Below are positions 1 through 11,214 of a DNA stretch of 64,000 nt, one piece after another. Origin of the DNA: Strigamia acuminata (taxonomy: Eukaryota > Arthropoda > Chilopoda > Geophilomorpha > Linotaeniidae); NCBI GenBank assembly GCA_949358305.1, contig OX442317.1, forward strand, positions 2,482,001-2,546,000. Direction: 5' to 3'. Position 1 is the stretch's first letter. Each line of letters starts with the position of its first letter. The notes under the pieces were generated by a model that did not search any database, was not told the DNA's origin, and saw nothing but the letters and a program-made list of their open reading frames with translations. A program made the translations under genes and the position numbers.

Positions 1-798
1 CCAAATAAAAATGAATTTCAATTCAAAATGCTTGTCTGCTGTGGATCCATCACGGATGAAAATTTATAGTTGCACAAGCAAATCCCACAAGTGCAAATTC
101 CATCACAATTCACACCAACAAACTTCACCTGCCATTAAATACTCATCAAAACTCCCTCCCACTTTCAACGGAGAATATCTAAAAATGCAATCAATACACA
201 GCATTTATTGCAACCGCTCCTGACAGCCACCAAATCTCCATTTAATTAAATCTATTGACACTAATAATTTAATACCCTTAAATCTCCCTCACTCATCTAC
301 TCACTTTCTCATCCCATTAATTTGCATTTTCTTTTTTAACTCTTAAACAAAAAACCCATTAATTAGCCTCCCTAATTTCATTTTAATTTATTTAAATCAA
401 TTTATCTATATTCAAATAAATCACCACACTTTCCTCCATTTATTTTACATCTTCTCCTTGAAAAATTCATTCTAAATCTTCCAGAACAATCGCTCATGAC
501 TCATAAGTGTGCACACTTGAATTGTCCATTGGAGGAACTGAATTTCCCCTCCCCTTTCCTAAGGAAAAGAAGAAATGGGTCTAGATATTGCTTGAAGCTG
601 TGTGTGAGTGCGGTCTAATAAAGATTATGGATTTGGCTGGAATTCTTTCCATTTAACAACGAAAAGTCCAACAAACCAAGTATTAAGCGAGATATACTTA
701 GATTACGTTTAAATCCCATTTTTCAGTATAATTTGCACCATTAGCAAATTCCTGCATGCGCGGTGGGATGATGACACTCATTTGCTTATTTGTGCAGC
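1..798. other. AT-rich intergenic sequence
   Basis: The stretch is AT-rich with short homopolymer runs. I see no splice-bounded reading frame, RNA gene or inverted repeat that I can support. Confidence 0.5.
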
Positions 799-850
799 AT
801 CGGGTCTGGTCAGTACTTGGATAGATGACCTGCTGGGAATCTCAGTTGTT
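799..850 (+). pseudogene. 5S rRNA-like 3' half fragment
   Basis: About 50 bases match the conserved 3' half of eukaryotic 5S rRNA, including the run GGTCAGTACTTGGAT followed by GACC and CTGGGAA. That region contains part of the internal RNA polymerase III promoter. The 5' half of 5S is absent upstream, so this is a truncated copy, either a 5S pseudogene or the head of a 5S-derived SINE. It is unlikely to make functional 5S rRNA. Confidence 0.65.
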
Positions 851-1164
851 TCTCATCCCTGTACGATTTAAGGCACGTTGGCCACCTGCCTCCAACTGCG
901 CTTTCTGTGGTTTTCCGAGATCTCGGTGCAAATGCAAGGTTGGATCCTCGAGAAAAGTCGACGCACAGATTGCTCCTTGCAGAACTTAAGACCCCGGAAA
1001 GGCACAGAGGTCACGATAATATTGCGCGCAATGTTTAGCATTAAAGATGCTACATCGAATGACTATCGCTAATCGCACATAGTCTTCACGTTGCAATGAT
1101 TGCAATGATTCTACAGTTCGCGCCTGGTATCTGGACGTCAATTTCATACTGCGCATCTCATTCT

Positions 1165-1368
1165 ACGCACATTATTCGTTATATCAAAATTCGTTATAAC
1201 GAAAATATTTAACATGGTGTTCTATGGCTGGCCAACCAAGTCATTTTCAACAATTCGTTATAGCGATAATTCGTTATAAAGAGTTTCGACTGTATACCGT
1301 GACAAATTCTCGTTATAACGAATCGATTCTTCGGGTCCTTTGCGATTCGTTATAAAGAGTTTCGACTG
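1165..1368. mobile_element. rearranged pogo-like MITE (CAGTCGAAACTC ends)
   Basis: The block contains several copies of the ATTCGTTATA motif. Two right-type ends reading AAGAGTTTCGACTG fall near 1290 and 1368. The second unit (about 1296-1368) is the reverse complement of the left arm of the better-preserved copy at 6618-6850. The interior word GGCCAACCAA is shared with copies near 6.7 and 63.75 kb. CAGT ends and probable TA targets suggest the pogo/Tc1-mariner group. There is no transposase. Confidence 0.65.
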
Positions 1369-1444
1369 TATTACAGTGCGTAAACTGTAGTGGAGTTCTG
1401 GATAACTTAATTGGCAGTGCATCTGACCGGCAATAGGGAGGAGT

Positions 1445-1740
1445 ATGGCTCAGCCCACAATTCTTAGTTCCGGGATGTTTGTTCTTTCCACGTCAATGTT
1501 GATGAGCTGCTCAATAATTTACTTAATAAAAATATCAATAAAAACATTTCCAACAAAACTGATCCCTTTGTATGAAAGGATTTCTTTCAAGATTCTTCCT
1601 TCAATCTGTCCAAATGAGAACCATGCCAGTTTCAATTTGCCCCTTTTAACTACGCAGGATTTCAATTTAGTGAGTGCACGTCTCGCTAGACCACATTTGA
1701 TGTCAATTTTTTTTCTTTTTAGGAATACTGGCAGTAACAT
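1445..1740 (-). pseudogene. possible decayed coding fragment
   Basis: On the minus strand, from 1740 down, a frame reads with a lysine-rich, helix-like composition (LKSCVVKRGKLKLAWF, then EILSYKGISFVGNVF). It meets a TAA near 1540, then continues in the same frame as IIEQLINIDVERTNIPELR. The opposite strand is also open, so chance cannot be excluded. I do not recognise a family. It may be a decayed transposon or gene relic. Confidence 0.2.
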
Positions 1741-4700
1741 GGTAATTATCTACCTTCACATGTCATGTTTTCACTTTCATAACCAAACTTCAGCTCCAAG
1801 CAGGGAATGTTTGCATCATTTTAAAGTGGTTCGGCGACCTTTCATTTCAAAGTATTTCAACATTGATTTGATCCCCAAAAAAAAACCATGTAATATAGTT
1901 AAGATGAAAAGATGAAGAACCAGACTATAGTCCAAAACAGCAGTTCTGCAACTTTTTCGCCTGCGGAGCAATTTACATGCATAAAAAATGTACATGCAGC
2001 CCCCAGTAGCTCACTGATTGCTGATGTTTTACGTAACGTAGACTGTTGCGTTAGTAGACGTCCTAATTTTCTGAACTTTTGTACTTTTGTACATTTATCA
2101 ACTCATGTACTTCTACTTCTACAACACTTTTGAGTGTGAGGCCTTATAATTAAATAATACATTGAAATTACACTAGCTTCATTTAAAAATAAAAATACTT
2201 GTGTTTTAACAATTTTAGTTTAAGTGTATTTGAAGTTTAAATTTTGTGTGTGAAAATTTTAACTATGGGCACAGCCGTATTTGTAAATAAAGTATTCGGT
2301 AAATCAGTTCGCAGTCTGAAATTTTATTCATGCGACCACAAGTTTTGAGTTTTGTAATTTAACATTTGGTAACCAAAAAAACTAGAAACGCTTTTCTTTT
2401 AAAATCTTATTGAAAATTCAAAACAAAAAAAGACATCAGTTAACTTTTCAATAAAATTCCATCAATCATTTCAACATCAACCCAATCCACTCTGTACAAC
2501 CATTTCCTCATTGCACTTAAAAGGCAACTCCGCCATAAATGTTTAAAATATTAATTGACTTTATACTTTTATTATTTATCCTCTATTTTCACAAAGTTGA
2601 AACCCATTAAAAAAATTTTATTACAAAACGTCTTATTTTTCCACATCAATTTTTCATTTATTCACATTTTTTTACCCCAAAAACTCAATTTCTTTTCTAT
2701 CTCTGCGCAGTCCTCGTTTAATCACTCGCAATTTCCAATAAATTCTTTTAGATAAAGTCTTCCACTATTTCTTAAAGCACTCCATGTATGACCCCATATG
2801 AAAAATGATCAATCTACTAAACCTCAAAATGAAATATATATAAAAAAAAAAGAAAAAAGAAAAAAAAATCCCAAGATGCAATTTTTCCCCAGGGTAAAGA
2901 AAGAGAACAGGTCCGTGAAGGAATGTGCGCATAACGCAATTATATAGAGAGATGTGAGTAGAATTTGCAATCAACTCCTAAAATTCTTTTACAAGGCGTG
3001 CCTTTTATTTCACTCTTTTGCACTTAATTCGATGCACATTTCACATCCCAAGTGTTCGATTTTAATTTTTATTAATTTAATTTAAATTTTAATTTTAAAT
3101 TTTTTAAAAAAAAGTTAATTTTTTTTAAATTTTTTTTTTTTTTGGATTTTAATCGATGAAATTGATTTCATTTCATTTCATCCTGAATTCACTGAATTCA
3201 CTGCATTTATTAATTTTTTTTCTTCGTGTTTTCTAATGGGAAAAACGTGAATTTTCTTTTTCCCCCCTCATCCAGAACATCAATGGTTGAATGCACTTGG
3301 TTCGTGGATTTTAAATTAGTTTACTAATGATTTTTCAAACTGTGTTGCAAGAGAAAATAAAAACTATTCAATCTTGAACAAAAAATCAAATTCTTTTTGT
3401 TTGCAGCGTGCAGTGCATTACTGACTATCTTCGACCGGTTGAACTGGTTTAAAATTTAATTCAATTAAAACCAATAATAGTTAAGGTCCACAATAATAAA
3501 TAGAGTTTGGCTCGAATGCGTCTACAGATGGCGCCAAAAATTATTTTAAAAAAAAATTATTTCTGACCAAATTCGATCGTTTGAGACCCGAATTGCTAAA
3601 GTCATATCCCAATATGACATGACAGATGACAGTATTCAATTTAATTTCCTATTCGCTCTTTTCCCAAATAATCAATTTCAAATTACCCAAACAGTAAAAG
3701 TGCACTTACATTATATTATCCTTACATATGATATTATTTTTTCAAAGTGCAGTTTTCCTGTCTTTGGTCTATTTTAGCACCCAAACATCAATATTTGCAT
3801 ATATTAAAATCCATCTTTGGGCCTAATAGTGCGTTTTTGCTCATGAAATATACATTTTTCTATAGCAAAATGTATTTTTGCATAGAAAAAGGTGCATTCG
3901 AAGCTAAAAATGCATTTTCTGCATAGAAAAGGATCTTTTCCGGGCCTAAAAATGCATATATTGGTTTAAAAGTTCATTTTTCTCCTAAAATGTACATTTT
4001 TGCTTAGAAAAGTGCATTTAGTAATCCAAATTCCCATCATGACAAAACTGACCATAGAATTTTCATGTTAAAACTGACCCCTTAAATTAACTCAACCACA
4101 GAGCTCGTTCAATTATTCCTCCAACCCCAACTTCCTTATTTGCAATCTATTTAAAAATTGTGCACCCACTTCCTTCTTTCACTAAAAAATCATCAAAAAC
4201 ATTACAAAATTGACATTTTTTTCCATCAGTTCATTTTCTCCCCTCAAATCAACTAAATGCAATAGCAGAGCACCGTCATCGATCCCAACCCTTAGACATG
4301 TGGCTCACGCACAAACATTGTTTGTCGTAAGTGACTGCATGCTCGCTATTCCCAATCAGTAAAACTGAGTGAAAGATTTCGTCTTATTCATCAAATGTTC
4401 GCAAAATCAACTTTTCCAACCTACTACTTGCATCCAGACCGCCATTTTGTAATTAAAAACCAATTTTTTTCTTCAATTCCCTTAAAAATCTCTTGTCACT
4501 CCATTCTTGCCACGCGTCGGATTCTGAGATGTCTCACATTTCCATATTTTAATTATCAAACACCCAATTTCTTCTTCAAACCCGCTCTTCGCCCTCGTGT
4601 TTTCGCAGCCCCACATACCCCCCTAGTCATCATTTTGCACTATTCAACCACCAAGCAAACTACGCAACAAGCGCACCGGTGGCAAGCACGTGCCGCCATT

Positions 4701-4818
4701 GAAAGAAATCAAACTAACAAGCACTTCTTTGCAATAAAATGGCGACAAAATAACCATCATCGAAATTATTGGAAAAAATAACAGCGAGGAAATCTAGTTG
4801 TTTGCCAATTGTCTAGTT
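1741..4818. other. AT-rich intergenic sequence
   Basis: This is long A/T low-complexity sequence, with poly-A/T runs near 2.84-2.87 and 3.06-3.15 kb. No exon with both splice sites and a convincing frame was found. A somewhat GC-richer patch near 4.50-4.75 kb has a 128-codon open frame of unlikely composition. The degenerate repeat at 3830-4015 is listed separately. Confidence 0.4.
3830..4015 (+). repeat. degenerate ~20-25 bp repeat (TGCATTTTT / GGGCCTAAAA)
   Basis: The motifs TGCATTTTTGCATAGAAAA, GGGCCTAAAAATGCAT and TACATTTTTGCTTAGAAAA recur at irregular 20-25 base spacing. The GGCCTAAAA core matches the core of the large array at 15.9-16.4 kb and a palindrome inside the transposon at 33.29 kb. 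Confidence 0.5.
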
Positions 4819-4932
4819 CAGTGGTTTCCAAACTGTGCGCCGCAGCGCCTACAGGGACGCCGGACTAACTTGCAGGAATGCCGTAACTGGCCTACTGGGG
4901 CGCCGTGAACCAAAAAAGTTTGGGAACCACTG
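4819..4932. mobile_element. 114-bp hAT-type MITE with perfect 8-bp target duplication
   Basis: The left end reads CAGTGGTTTCCAAACTG. The right end, reverse complemented, reads CAGTGGTTCCCAAACTT. The 8-base word GTCTAGTT flanks both sides (4811-4818 and 4933-4940). CAGTGGTT ends and an 8-bp duplication define the hAT superfamily. There is no coding capacity; it must have been moved by a transposase made elsewhere. Confidence 0.9.
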
Positions 4933-5021
4933 GTCTAGTTCATACAATTGGATTAGAATTACCGTAGTTCCACGTAATTTGGCTAGCCATAGAACAAATA
5001 CTACGAATGTAGCATTTGTTC

Positions 5022-5268
5022 TATACTCTGTTCCGATACAACGTTGGCCTATTTTGAGCCGGAAAAGTAGTTCTGTTTATTTTCAATGAATTTAAGTATA
5101 AAAAATGATTATAAGGATAGATTTTATTTAATTGGTAATAAAATATTTATTTTATTTGCTAAAAATAAGCTTTTTCCCCTTTTAATCAATTAAACAATGT
5201 GTTAAGGGCTAATTTTTTGTGCCACTACACCAGTAAATTAGGACAATGTTGTATCGGTACAGAGTATA
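5022..5268. mobile_element. TATACTC-family MITE
   Basis: Terminal inverted repeats are TATACTCTGTTCCGATACAA on the left and the complement of TATACTCTGTACCGATACAA on the right (19 of 20 identical). Just inside the ends are GCCGGAAAAGTAG (left) and CACTACACCAG (right), words shared with the other members of this family in the window. It has no open reading frame of note. Confidence 0.8.
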
Positions 5269-6617
5269 CGTTCATAACAAACATTACAATAACGTAATTC
5301 GAACAAAAATTCTGAAATTCATCGAATAACAACCTAGAATCGTCTCTGCGGCTCTTATTCGAGGGCGAAGCTTAATCGCGGAAATGCGGTATCTGATTTA
5401 AAAGTTTTTAAACTAGATAATTTTGGGCTAGATGCGTTTGCACTAAGAACCAGAACTAGATTTAAATGTTAGGCTAGACCAAACTTTCTGATGCACCTCC
5501 TCTAGCTTAGAAGTCTAATTAGTTCAGACATGTATAAACTTGTTGCTCGGCTTCATCCTTTTGTCCTTTAATAATTGACGAAATCAAACCCTTCGTCTGA
5601 CCAACAAACCAATTTGACATTTACCCCAACCCAAGTCCATTCCATCCATTCCATTCTATAACTAAAATCAAAAATTAATGCAAAGATATGCAATGCATGA
5701 ACCAAAGATTTAAAGTTATAACCACTGGCTAAATTTTGCGGAAAGTCGATTTTCATCTGCAGTCATTGCGCGCCGTGGCTTGCTAAGTATTATGGCTCTA
5801 AGCTAGAAAATAAGCTCGTAATAAAAGATTAGTTCCAAACTTATTTCCCCCAATGTTTTCGTGCATAAATGAAGAGCTTTTGTCAAACAACAAATGCTTA
5901 CAAATTCCCAATAATCTTTGTGTGGCCCACAATCAATTAAGCGGTCCGCATTCCACAAGCTCAATAAACTGCTCTATTCCCATTACATTCACTTTAAATG
6001 TCTAAATTTCGCTTGTTTGACTGAAGTATTGCACAACAGGTCAGCAACTGTAAGCCGCCAAAAGCAATGTGTTTTCGAGCAGATTGCACTGGCAGGGAAA
6101 ACTTTTTAAAGCAATTTCTGCCCGTTTTCGCTTAAAGTGGCAACAATAACACTAAACCCGGGGGTTGCCGCATTTTTTCCATCAAAATCACACGTCTGGC
6201 GATTTTTGGCAGCCTCCAATAAGCAACCGGTTGGCAATGATGTCACACAATACTATTGACCATCGCTCGTGATTTCGCTTTACAAGAATGCTGAATTACT
6301 GCAATTTCTCTGTACACGAACTTGGGCCGGAGATTGAAAAACATGAGTTAAAAATTGATTTGACTGACAAACACAATTCGCAATTCTTGTTTACCAAAAA
6401 CCTTTTGACCGCTACTGGTTATTGAAACCACTGAAGGAACGCTACCTTCGGTAAACAATAAACACAGATTGTATTTATCATTCAAATCAATCTGTATTAA
6501 AATATACCATTACTGAATTGACATTTCCTGTACAGTTCCAATAGACCTTTGGAAAAATGAGGTCAGGTGATACGATCCTGTAATCTCTATGAGATATACC
6601 ATTGCAAAATAATATTA
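5269..6617. other. intergenic, no gene seen
   Basis: I see no supported gene. A fragment at 5340-5395 (CTCTTATTCGAGGGCGAAGC) is related to the GATTAAGAGYCGC repeats near 20.3, 20.8, 31.3, 43.9 and 63.6 kb. The segment 6538-6615 (AATAGACCTTTGGAAAAATG onward) resembles sequence near 8.28 and 9.14 kb and is probably an older repeat into which the 6618-6850 element inserted. Confidence 0.4.
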
Positions 6618-6850
6618 CAGTCAAAACTCTTTGCAACGAATCGCTAGGAACCCGAAAAATCGATTCGTTATAACGAGAATTCGTTATATCGAATTTTTTT
6701 TAACGTGGTGTTCTGGGGCCAGCCAACCAAATCAGCAATTTTTAGATATTCGTTATATCAATAATTCGTTATATCAATAATTCGTTATATCAATAATTCG
6801 TTATATCAATAATTCGTTATATCGCGATTCGTTATAAAGAGTTTCGACTG
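6618..6850. mobile_element. pogo-like MITE with internal 16-bp tandem repeat
   Basis: The left end is CAGTCAAAACTCTTTGCAAC. The right end, reverse complemented, is CAGTCGAAACTCTTTATAAC, and both continue into GAATCGC. TA precedes the left end; the right flank has decayed. Positions 6748-6824 hold about five head-to-tail copies of ATTCGTTATATCAATA, which is the terminal-repeat word amplified. The interior GCCAGCCAACCAA is shared with the 1.2 kb and 63.75 kb copies. No transposase is present. Confidence 0.8.
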
Positions 6851-8338
6851 CATAACATTGCAATGTTGTAATTATCATAATTTCCCAATGGTGTATTGTT
6901 TGCGTCCCTTTTCTTTTACCGTAAAACTTGTACACTTTGCCGATGTTAACATATGGTCATTTAATCGAGTCATCGGTTTCAATTTTTTGCCGCTAAACAT
7001 TGCCATCTTAATTTCATCTTCCCTGCTGCACATTTAATCATCATTACATAAGTGCTGAAGGCTGTGGTTGTACATTCTTGGATAATGACTAAATTAAGCA
7101 CCAAAAAAGGAAACAAATTTCAACCACCACTTGCAATGATTCCAACTGAACACAGCAAAACTAAAAACAAACAACATACCTTAATAAATTCACCATCAGG
7201 CCAAAATTAATTCAACATAAACATGCAACAGATAGAAAACCTTTTTTGTTTCCCTCGTCCCAAGTGGCAAATAGATGAATCAACTTACCTAAAACACAAA
7301 AAAAAATTAATTACACAATTCATTTAACCAAAAAAGAAAAATAATAATTCCTCACATAATCCACACAAATCATTGTCATTTTGCAACAACAAGTTAAAAA
7401 AAAAAATGGCTGCCTTCAATTTACATTATAGCAAACTTTTCATGAAGATTGATGAAGGCGAAAAAATGGCTTCCACCTTGATGCTAATTACAACTCAATC
7501 TGAGCTTAGTGATTGGGTATATAAATTTTTAAACTTCATTTTTCTTTTTACTTTCTCTCCTCCTCCCACCCTCCATCCATATTTCATATTTTATACTCAT
7601 TTATCAAGAGAGGAAAATTAAGTTTTTCAAAACTTGCAAGTGTCAAAATCAGAGTTTCCAACACTAATAATTGACCGATATTTTCTACTTGCTTTATTTT
7701 TTACAACGCACTAAAAACAGAGAAATCGCGTAATTTCCAGAGGATTTGATGCAAATTTCCACAATTTTTCTTCATCAAACCCTTTTTTATTCCACTCTGC
7801 TGCAAATTAACAAGAGACTGTTAAAGAGAAGACGAGTGAAACTAAGCAGGTATTAAAATAAAAGAAGGCTATAAACAAGGTGTGAGAAATGGGTGGTAAA
7901 AAAAAAAATTAAAGAAAAAAAGAAGAATCTCGGGTAAGAGGTAATTGAAAGTGGAAATAAGTAATAAACAATGTGTAAAACAAAGATAAAAAGGTTGCAG
8001 CAAATGAAATCTAGTAAAATTAAACCGTGAGTGGAAAGTAATAAAGACGACACGCTTTTCGCTGTTTGTTTTATGCGCATACCAATATACTAAAGCCCGA
8101 AACAAAGTAGAACCAACCAACCAAGACAAGATTGGTCCCATCCCCGTCTACTCACAACTGGCTCATCAATACTGACATAATTTGTAATTTTAAAGAATTA
8201 GCGATCGTAATTAAGAGCTTGTAACTCATAATTATAAGGAACAATTGGCAACCGCAAACTCACTAATGTCTCAATCAAAACGTCTCCAATAGACCATTGG
8301 AAAATTTCGACATAACTCAGCTTGGCTACACCCACAAT
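6851..8338. other. AT-rich intergenic sequence
   Basis: No supported gene. The minus-strand frames near 7.85-8.14 kb are artefacts of A/T-rich sequence. Positions 8284-8303 (TCCAATAGACCATTGGAAAA) mirror 9136-9158, suggesting an old host repeat around the younger elements at 8339-9071. Confidence 0.4.
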
Positions 8339-8628
8339 AATACTACGTTTACATGCACCGAATATTTTGAGTGGTGAAAAAATCAAATTGTTGTGTTTAC
8401 ATGCAGAAAATAATTCATGATCACTTTCGGTTTTCGACCAATGGGGAAGTGTCCGAAGCGATGCGCGCATGCCCAATAAAAACAGTTCGAGTTCACTCGA
8501 ATTAAACAACCTTCTGCGAGGAATTATTCACTACTCGAATAATCCTTGTCATCCCTGTTTACATGACAGTTGTGCACACGGAATATTTCATCTCACACGA
8601 AATATTACGGGCATGTAAACGTAGTATT
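8339..8628. mobile_element. MITE with AATACTACGTTTACATGC ends
   Basis: The 18-base left end AATACTACGTTTACATGC is perfectly complementary to the right end at 8611-8628. Additional TTTACATG words lie inside. Length is 290 bases, with no coding capacity. The superfamily is not clear from the ends. Confidence 0.75.
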
Positions 8629-8642
8629 AGAAAACTACTAAC

Positions 8643-9071
8643 TATACTCGAGTTGCACTCAAAAAGGCACCTCGCAATGTGTACTCCCATTGGTCGAGCC
8701 AGTTTACTGGTGCAGTGACCCGGAAAAATAGACCCAAACACCGAATTGCATTACATTGTACAGACATTGCAATCGATTGCCTAGGCAACGGCCTAAAATT
8801 CAAACTTCCAGACGATGTAAGCAATAAACACAACAAACATGAGTTTGACATTTTTTAATGTGTAAAACTTCATTTTAATAATGGAAATAACATGTTTTAT
8901 AAAATAAAATCAAAATACCATCAACTAAACTAGTCATAACAATCACAACAGAAAATAAAAATAAAAATTACTTCTCCTAGTAGTACTATACAGTCTGGAG
9001 TTAGTACTAAACTGGCTCGACCAATGGGAGTACACATTGTGAGGTGCCTTTTTGAGTGCAACTCGAGTATA
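8643..9071 (+). mobile_element. TATACTC-family MITE, copy A
   Basis: The terminal inverted repeats begin TATACTCGAGTTGCACTCAA and remain complementary for about 60 bases. Near-identical copies lie at 27113-27532 (same orientation) and 29288-29897 (opposite, interrupted). Inside the left end, CCGGAAAAATAG follows CTGGTGCAGTG, the family signature. Open frames on both strands here are not conserved between copies. Confidence 0.9.
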
Positions 9072-10136
9072 ACAATGTTATAATGTTATTTTGCAATGGT
9101 TTTTCTCATAGAGGGAGACAACCATCATTTTTCCGAAGGTCTATTAGCCAATCATGCTTACACGAAGATGGGACCAATCGTCTTTTACTTCTATTTCTCT
9201 TCTGGCCTTAGTACACTTGTGCAAGCCAAAATATTGGAGTAATCAATGTTTAAGTCTGTGAGAAGCATGCTCCAGTACATTGACGTTTGCTGAACGCTTC
9301 CATTAGTTATTTCGTTTTCCCATCCCCACAGCAAACTCCCAAAAAGGGATCCGAACAGAGTGGAAACCAACCAGGAACCGCCATCAGGGTTGCTGCACAT
9401 CCAAAACTAACTTGATTTGGACAGTCGTGTGCCAAGAATCAAAATGCAATTGACCACAACCAGAAGAATCCAACCAACTGACAGAAGACAAATAAAACAG
9501 AAAAAGAAAAAAAAAAAAAACCATATACTGCGCGTCTCAACATGTGACAACAACACAGCACCTAAATAATCCAAGATCTGCACATCATTTCCCAATTGGT
9601 CCCCGACTCAAACCCTTGGTAAAACCGAAAAAAAAATATCATATTTACGAGTTCTCTGTCAATGACGCTCTGTGTTTGGAAAATAAAAATAAACAACAAT
9701 TTATGTATCTTGCCAAAAATATGTTACAACAGGAAATTAAAGGTTAAAGGGGCCTGTGATGTTGAAAACAGCAGAGAAAAAAAATCTAATTTCTATTAAA
9801 CCAAACAACGATTTACTGTCCCCAAAATCAGAGAATAATGACCAATTAAAATTCACGAAGCAACAACCAATGGGAAATGAGTTTTTGCAAACATGAATTA
9901 TAAACAAATAGAAAGGAAATTGGAATTCCAGAAATCATAGTAGCCGCATTTACTGCTTTTAAAATGCAAAATGTATCTAATTTAAACCCTTCTTCCCCTT
10001 AATGACGTCAGTGCAGAACTGATTGCTGATTGGTTGGTGCAAAAACTACACCCATTATATTCCTCCATTAATTAAACATAATAATCCAAACATCCTTTAG
10101 CCATGATTAATTCATTGTAACATAAAGGAAACTCAC

Positions 10137-10241
10137 CTTAATTATCATGCACATTTCGTAAATGAAAAAGATGGAAACTTGAGGATCGCTCAGCTGATAT
10201 GCTGCGAGTTTATTTAACGGTGAGATATCAGTTAATGATCG
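10137..10241 (-). CDS. candidate isolated exon, unknown gene
   Basis: A 105-base segment is bounded on the minus strand by an acceptor (TGCAATTAG) and a good donor (AAG|GTGAGTTT). It is open for 35 codons in one frame, giving a helix-like sequence that ends QVSIFFIYEMCMIIK. Both boundaries are phase 0. I do not recognise the product and could not link it to neighbouring exons. The acceptor lies beside a hAT-like terminus, so it could be a chance or transposon-derived exon. Confidence 0.2.
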
Positions 10242-10450
10242 CTAATTGCAGTGTTTTTCAACCAGTGCTGTGAAGCATTGCTCGGCTTCATCTTGGTGGA
10301 ATTGTAATTAGAAACCGCTCTATTAAAACAACTCCGGTTAACATTTTCTGTCCGGATCGATTTTAATTTCGATATAAACTGTTGAAAACGCACGTTCTCA
10401 CACGCGGCTTATTAATGCGCCGTACCTATCGGATAATCGTAGACGCACAT

Positions 10451-10556
10451 CTAGCGCGACACAATATACCGCGACATATTATTTGAAAAAAACTCACAAC
10501 AATGTACCGCGACACAGTCTATCGCGACAAAAAATAGCGGGACACAATATACAGCA
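10451..10556. repeat. interspersed CGCGACA repeats
   Basis: The word GCGACA occurs at least four times in about 100 bases, usually as ATACCGCGACA or CTATCGCGACA, with a GCGGGACA variant. A similar TTTTAGCGACAC repeat sits at 50636-50700. Confidence 0.5.
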
Positions 10557-10988
10557 AAAAATGCGAAAATGCATTTTTTTTGAGCGTTTGACAACGAAAG
10601 GTGGGGCAAATTATTTACTAAATTAGCACGACAGTGGAATACAAATAAGACATGGTGCACTTATGCCATCAAATATGTTCCAGTGATATATGAGAGAACT
10701 CCTCCAGATTTTAATAATTTAATGTGGACTAAATGATTGACTAGTCTCTGTCTGTATAAAGTTACGTCGGTAAATATTAGACCAGAATGCCCGCACTTGG
10801 CCAATGTTAAAGAAATTTGTATTACTACGTTGTTCTATTTCTAATGAAAGTGATGATATCATTAAACTTTCATTGAAAAACCTTCGAGAATTGCGTGTCG
10901 TCTGTGACAATTTAGAAATTTAGTAATGAAATAAAGTAGCTGTACATTGTATCGCTGTACATTGCGGCGCTGTTCTAAAATGTGGCGC

Positions 10989-11214
10989 TATACTCAAAAC
11001 CACCACAACGTTGATCTATTTCAGCCGGTTTACGCCTAACTGTGTACTGTGTTGTACTACGCGGGAAAGTAGTTCTGTGTCAAAGCATCACCTTTGACAA
11101 TGTTGGTAATCGATCACAATGTCTGGAGTTCGATTACAATTCTGGTGTTTTGGACTACTTTTTTGTGCCACTACACCAGTGAAATAGATCAACGTTGTGG
11201 TGGTTTTGAGTATA
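10989..11214. mobile_element. TATACTC-family MITE, perfect 35-bp ends
   Basis: The ends TATACTCAAAACCACCACAA and beyond are perfectly complementary for 35 bases. Next to the right end is CACTACACCAG, and GGGAAAGTAG lies inside the left end, matching the family signature. A half copy lies at 43591-43699. The perfect ends suggest recent activity. Confidence 0.9.

Larger units (their letters stand above)
9072..10988. other. intergenic, repeat fragments only
   Basis: No gene can be named. A hAT-like end, CAGTGTTTTTCAACCAGTG, begins at 10249 without a visible partner. A candidate exon and a GCGACA repeat are listed separately. Confidence 0.4.

Noticed and set aside
4395-4781. 128-codon plus-strand frame
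   Set aside because: Composition is erratic, there are no splice signals and it resembles no family; most likely chance in a C-rich patch.
7175-7290. Possible minus-strand exon ending at a GTATGTT donor
   Set aside because: All frames contain stops and there is no acceptor at a workable distance.
8559-8851. Minus-strand frames at 8.56-8.85 kb and the similar frame at 29688-29942
   Set aside because: They are reading frames inside copies of one TATACTC MITE; stops differ between copies, so they are not conserved proteins.
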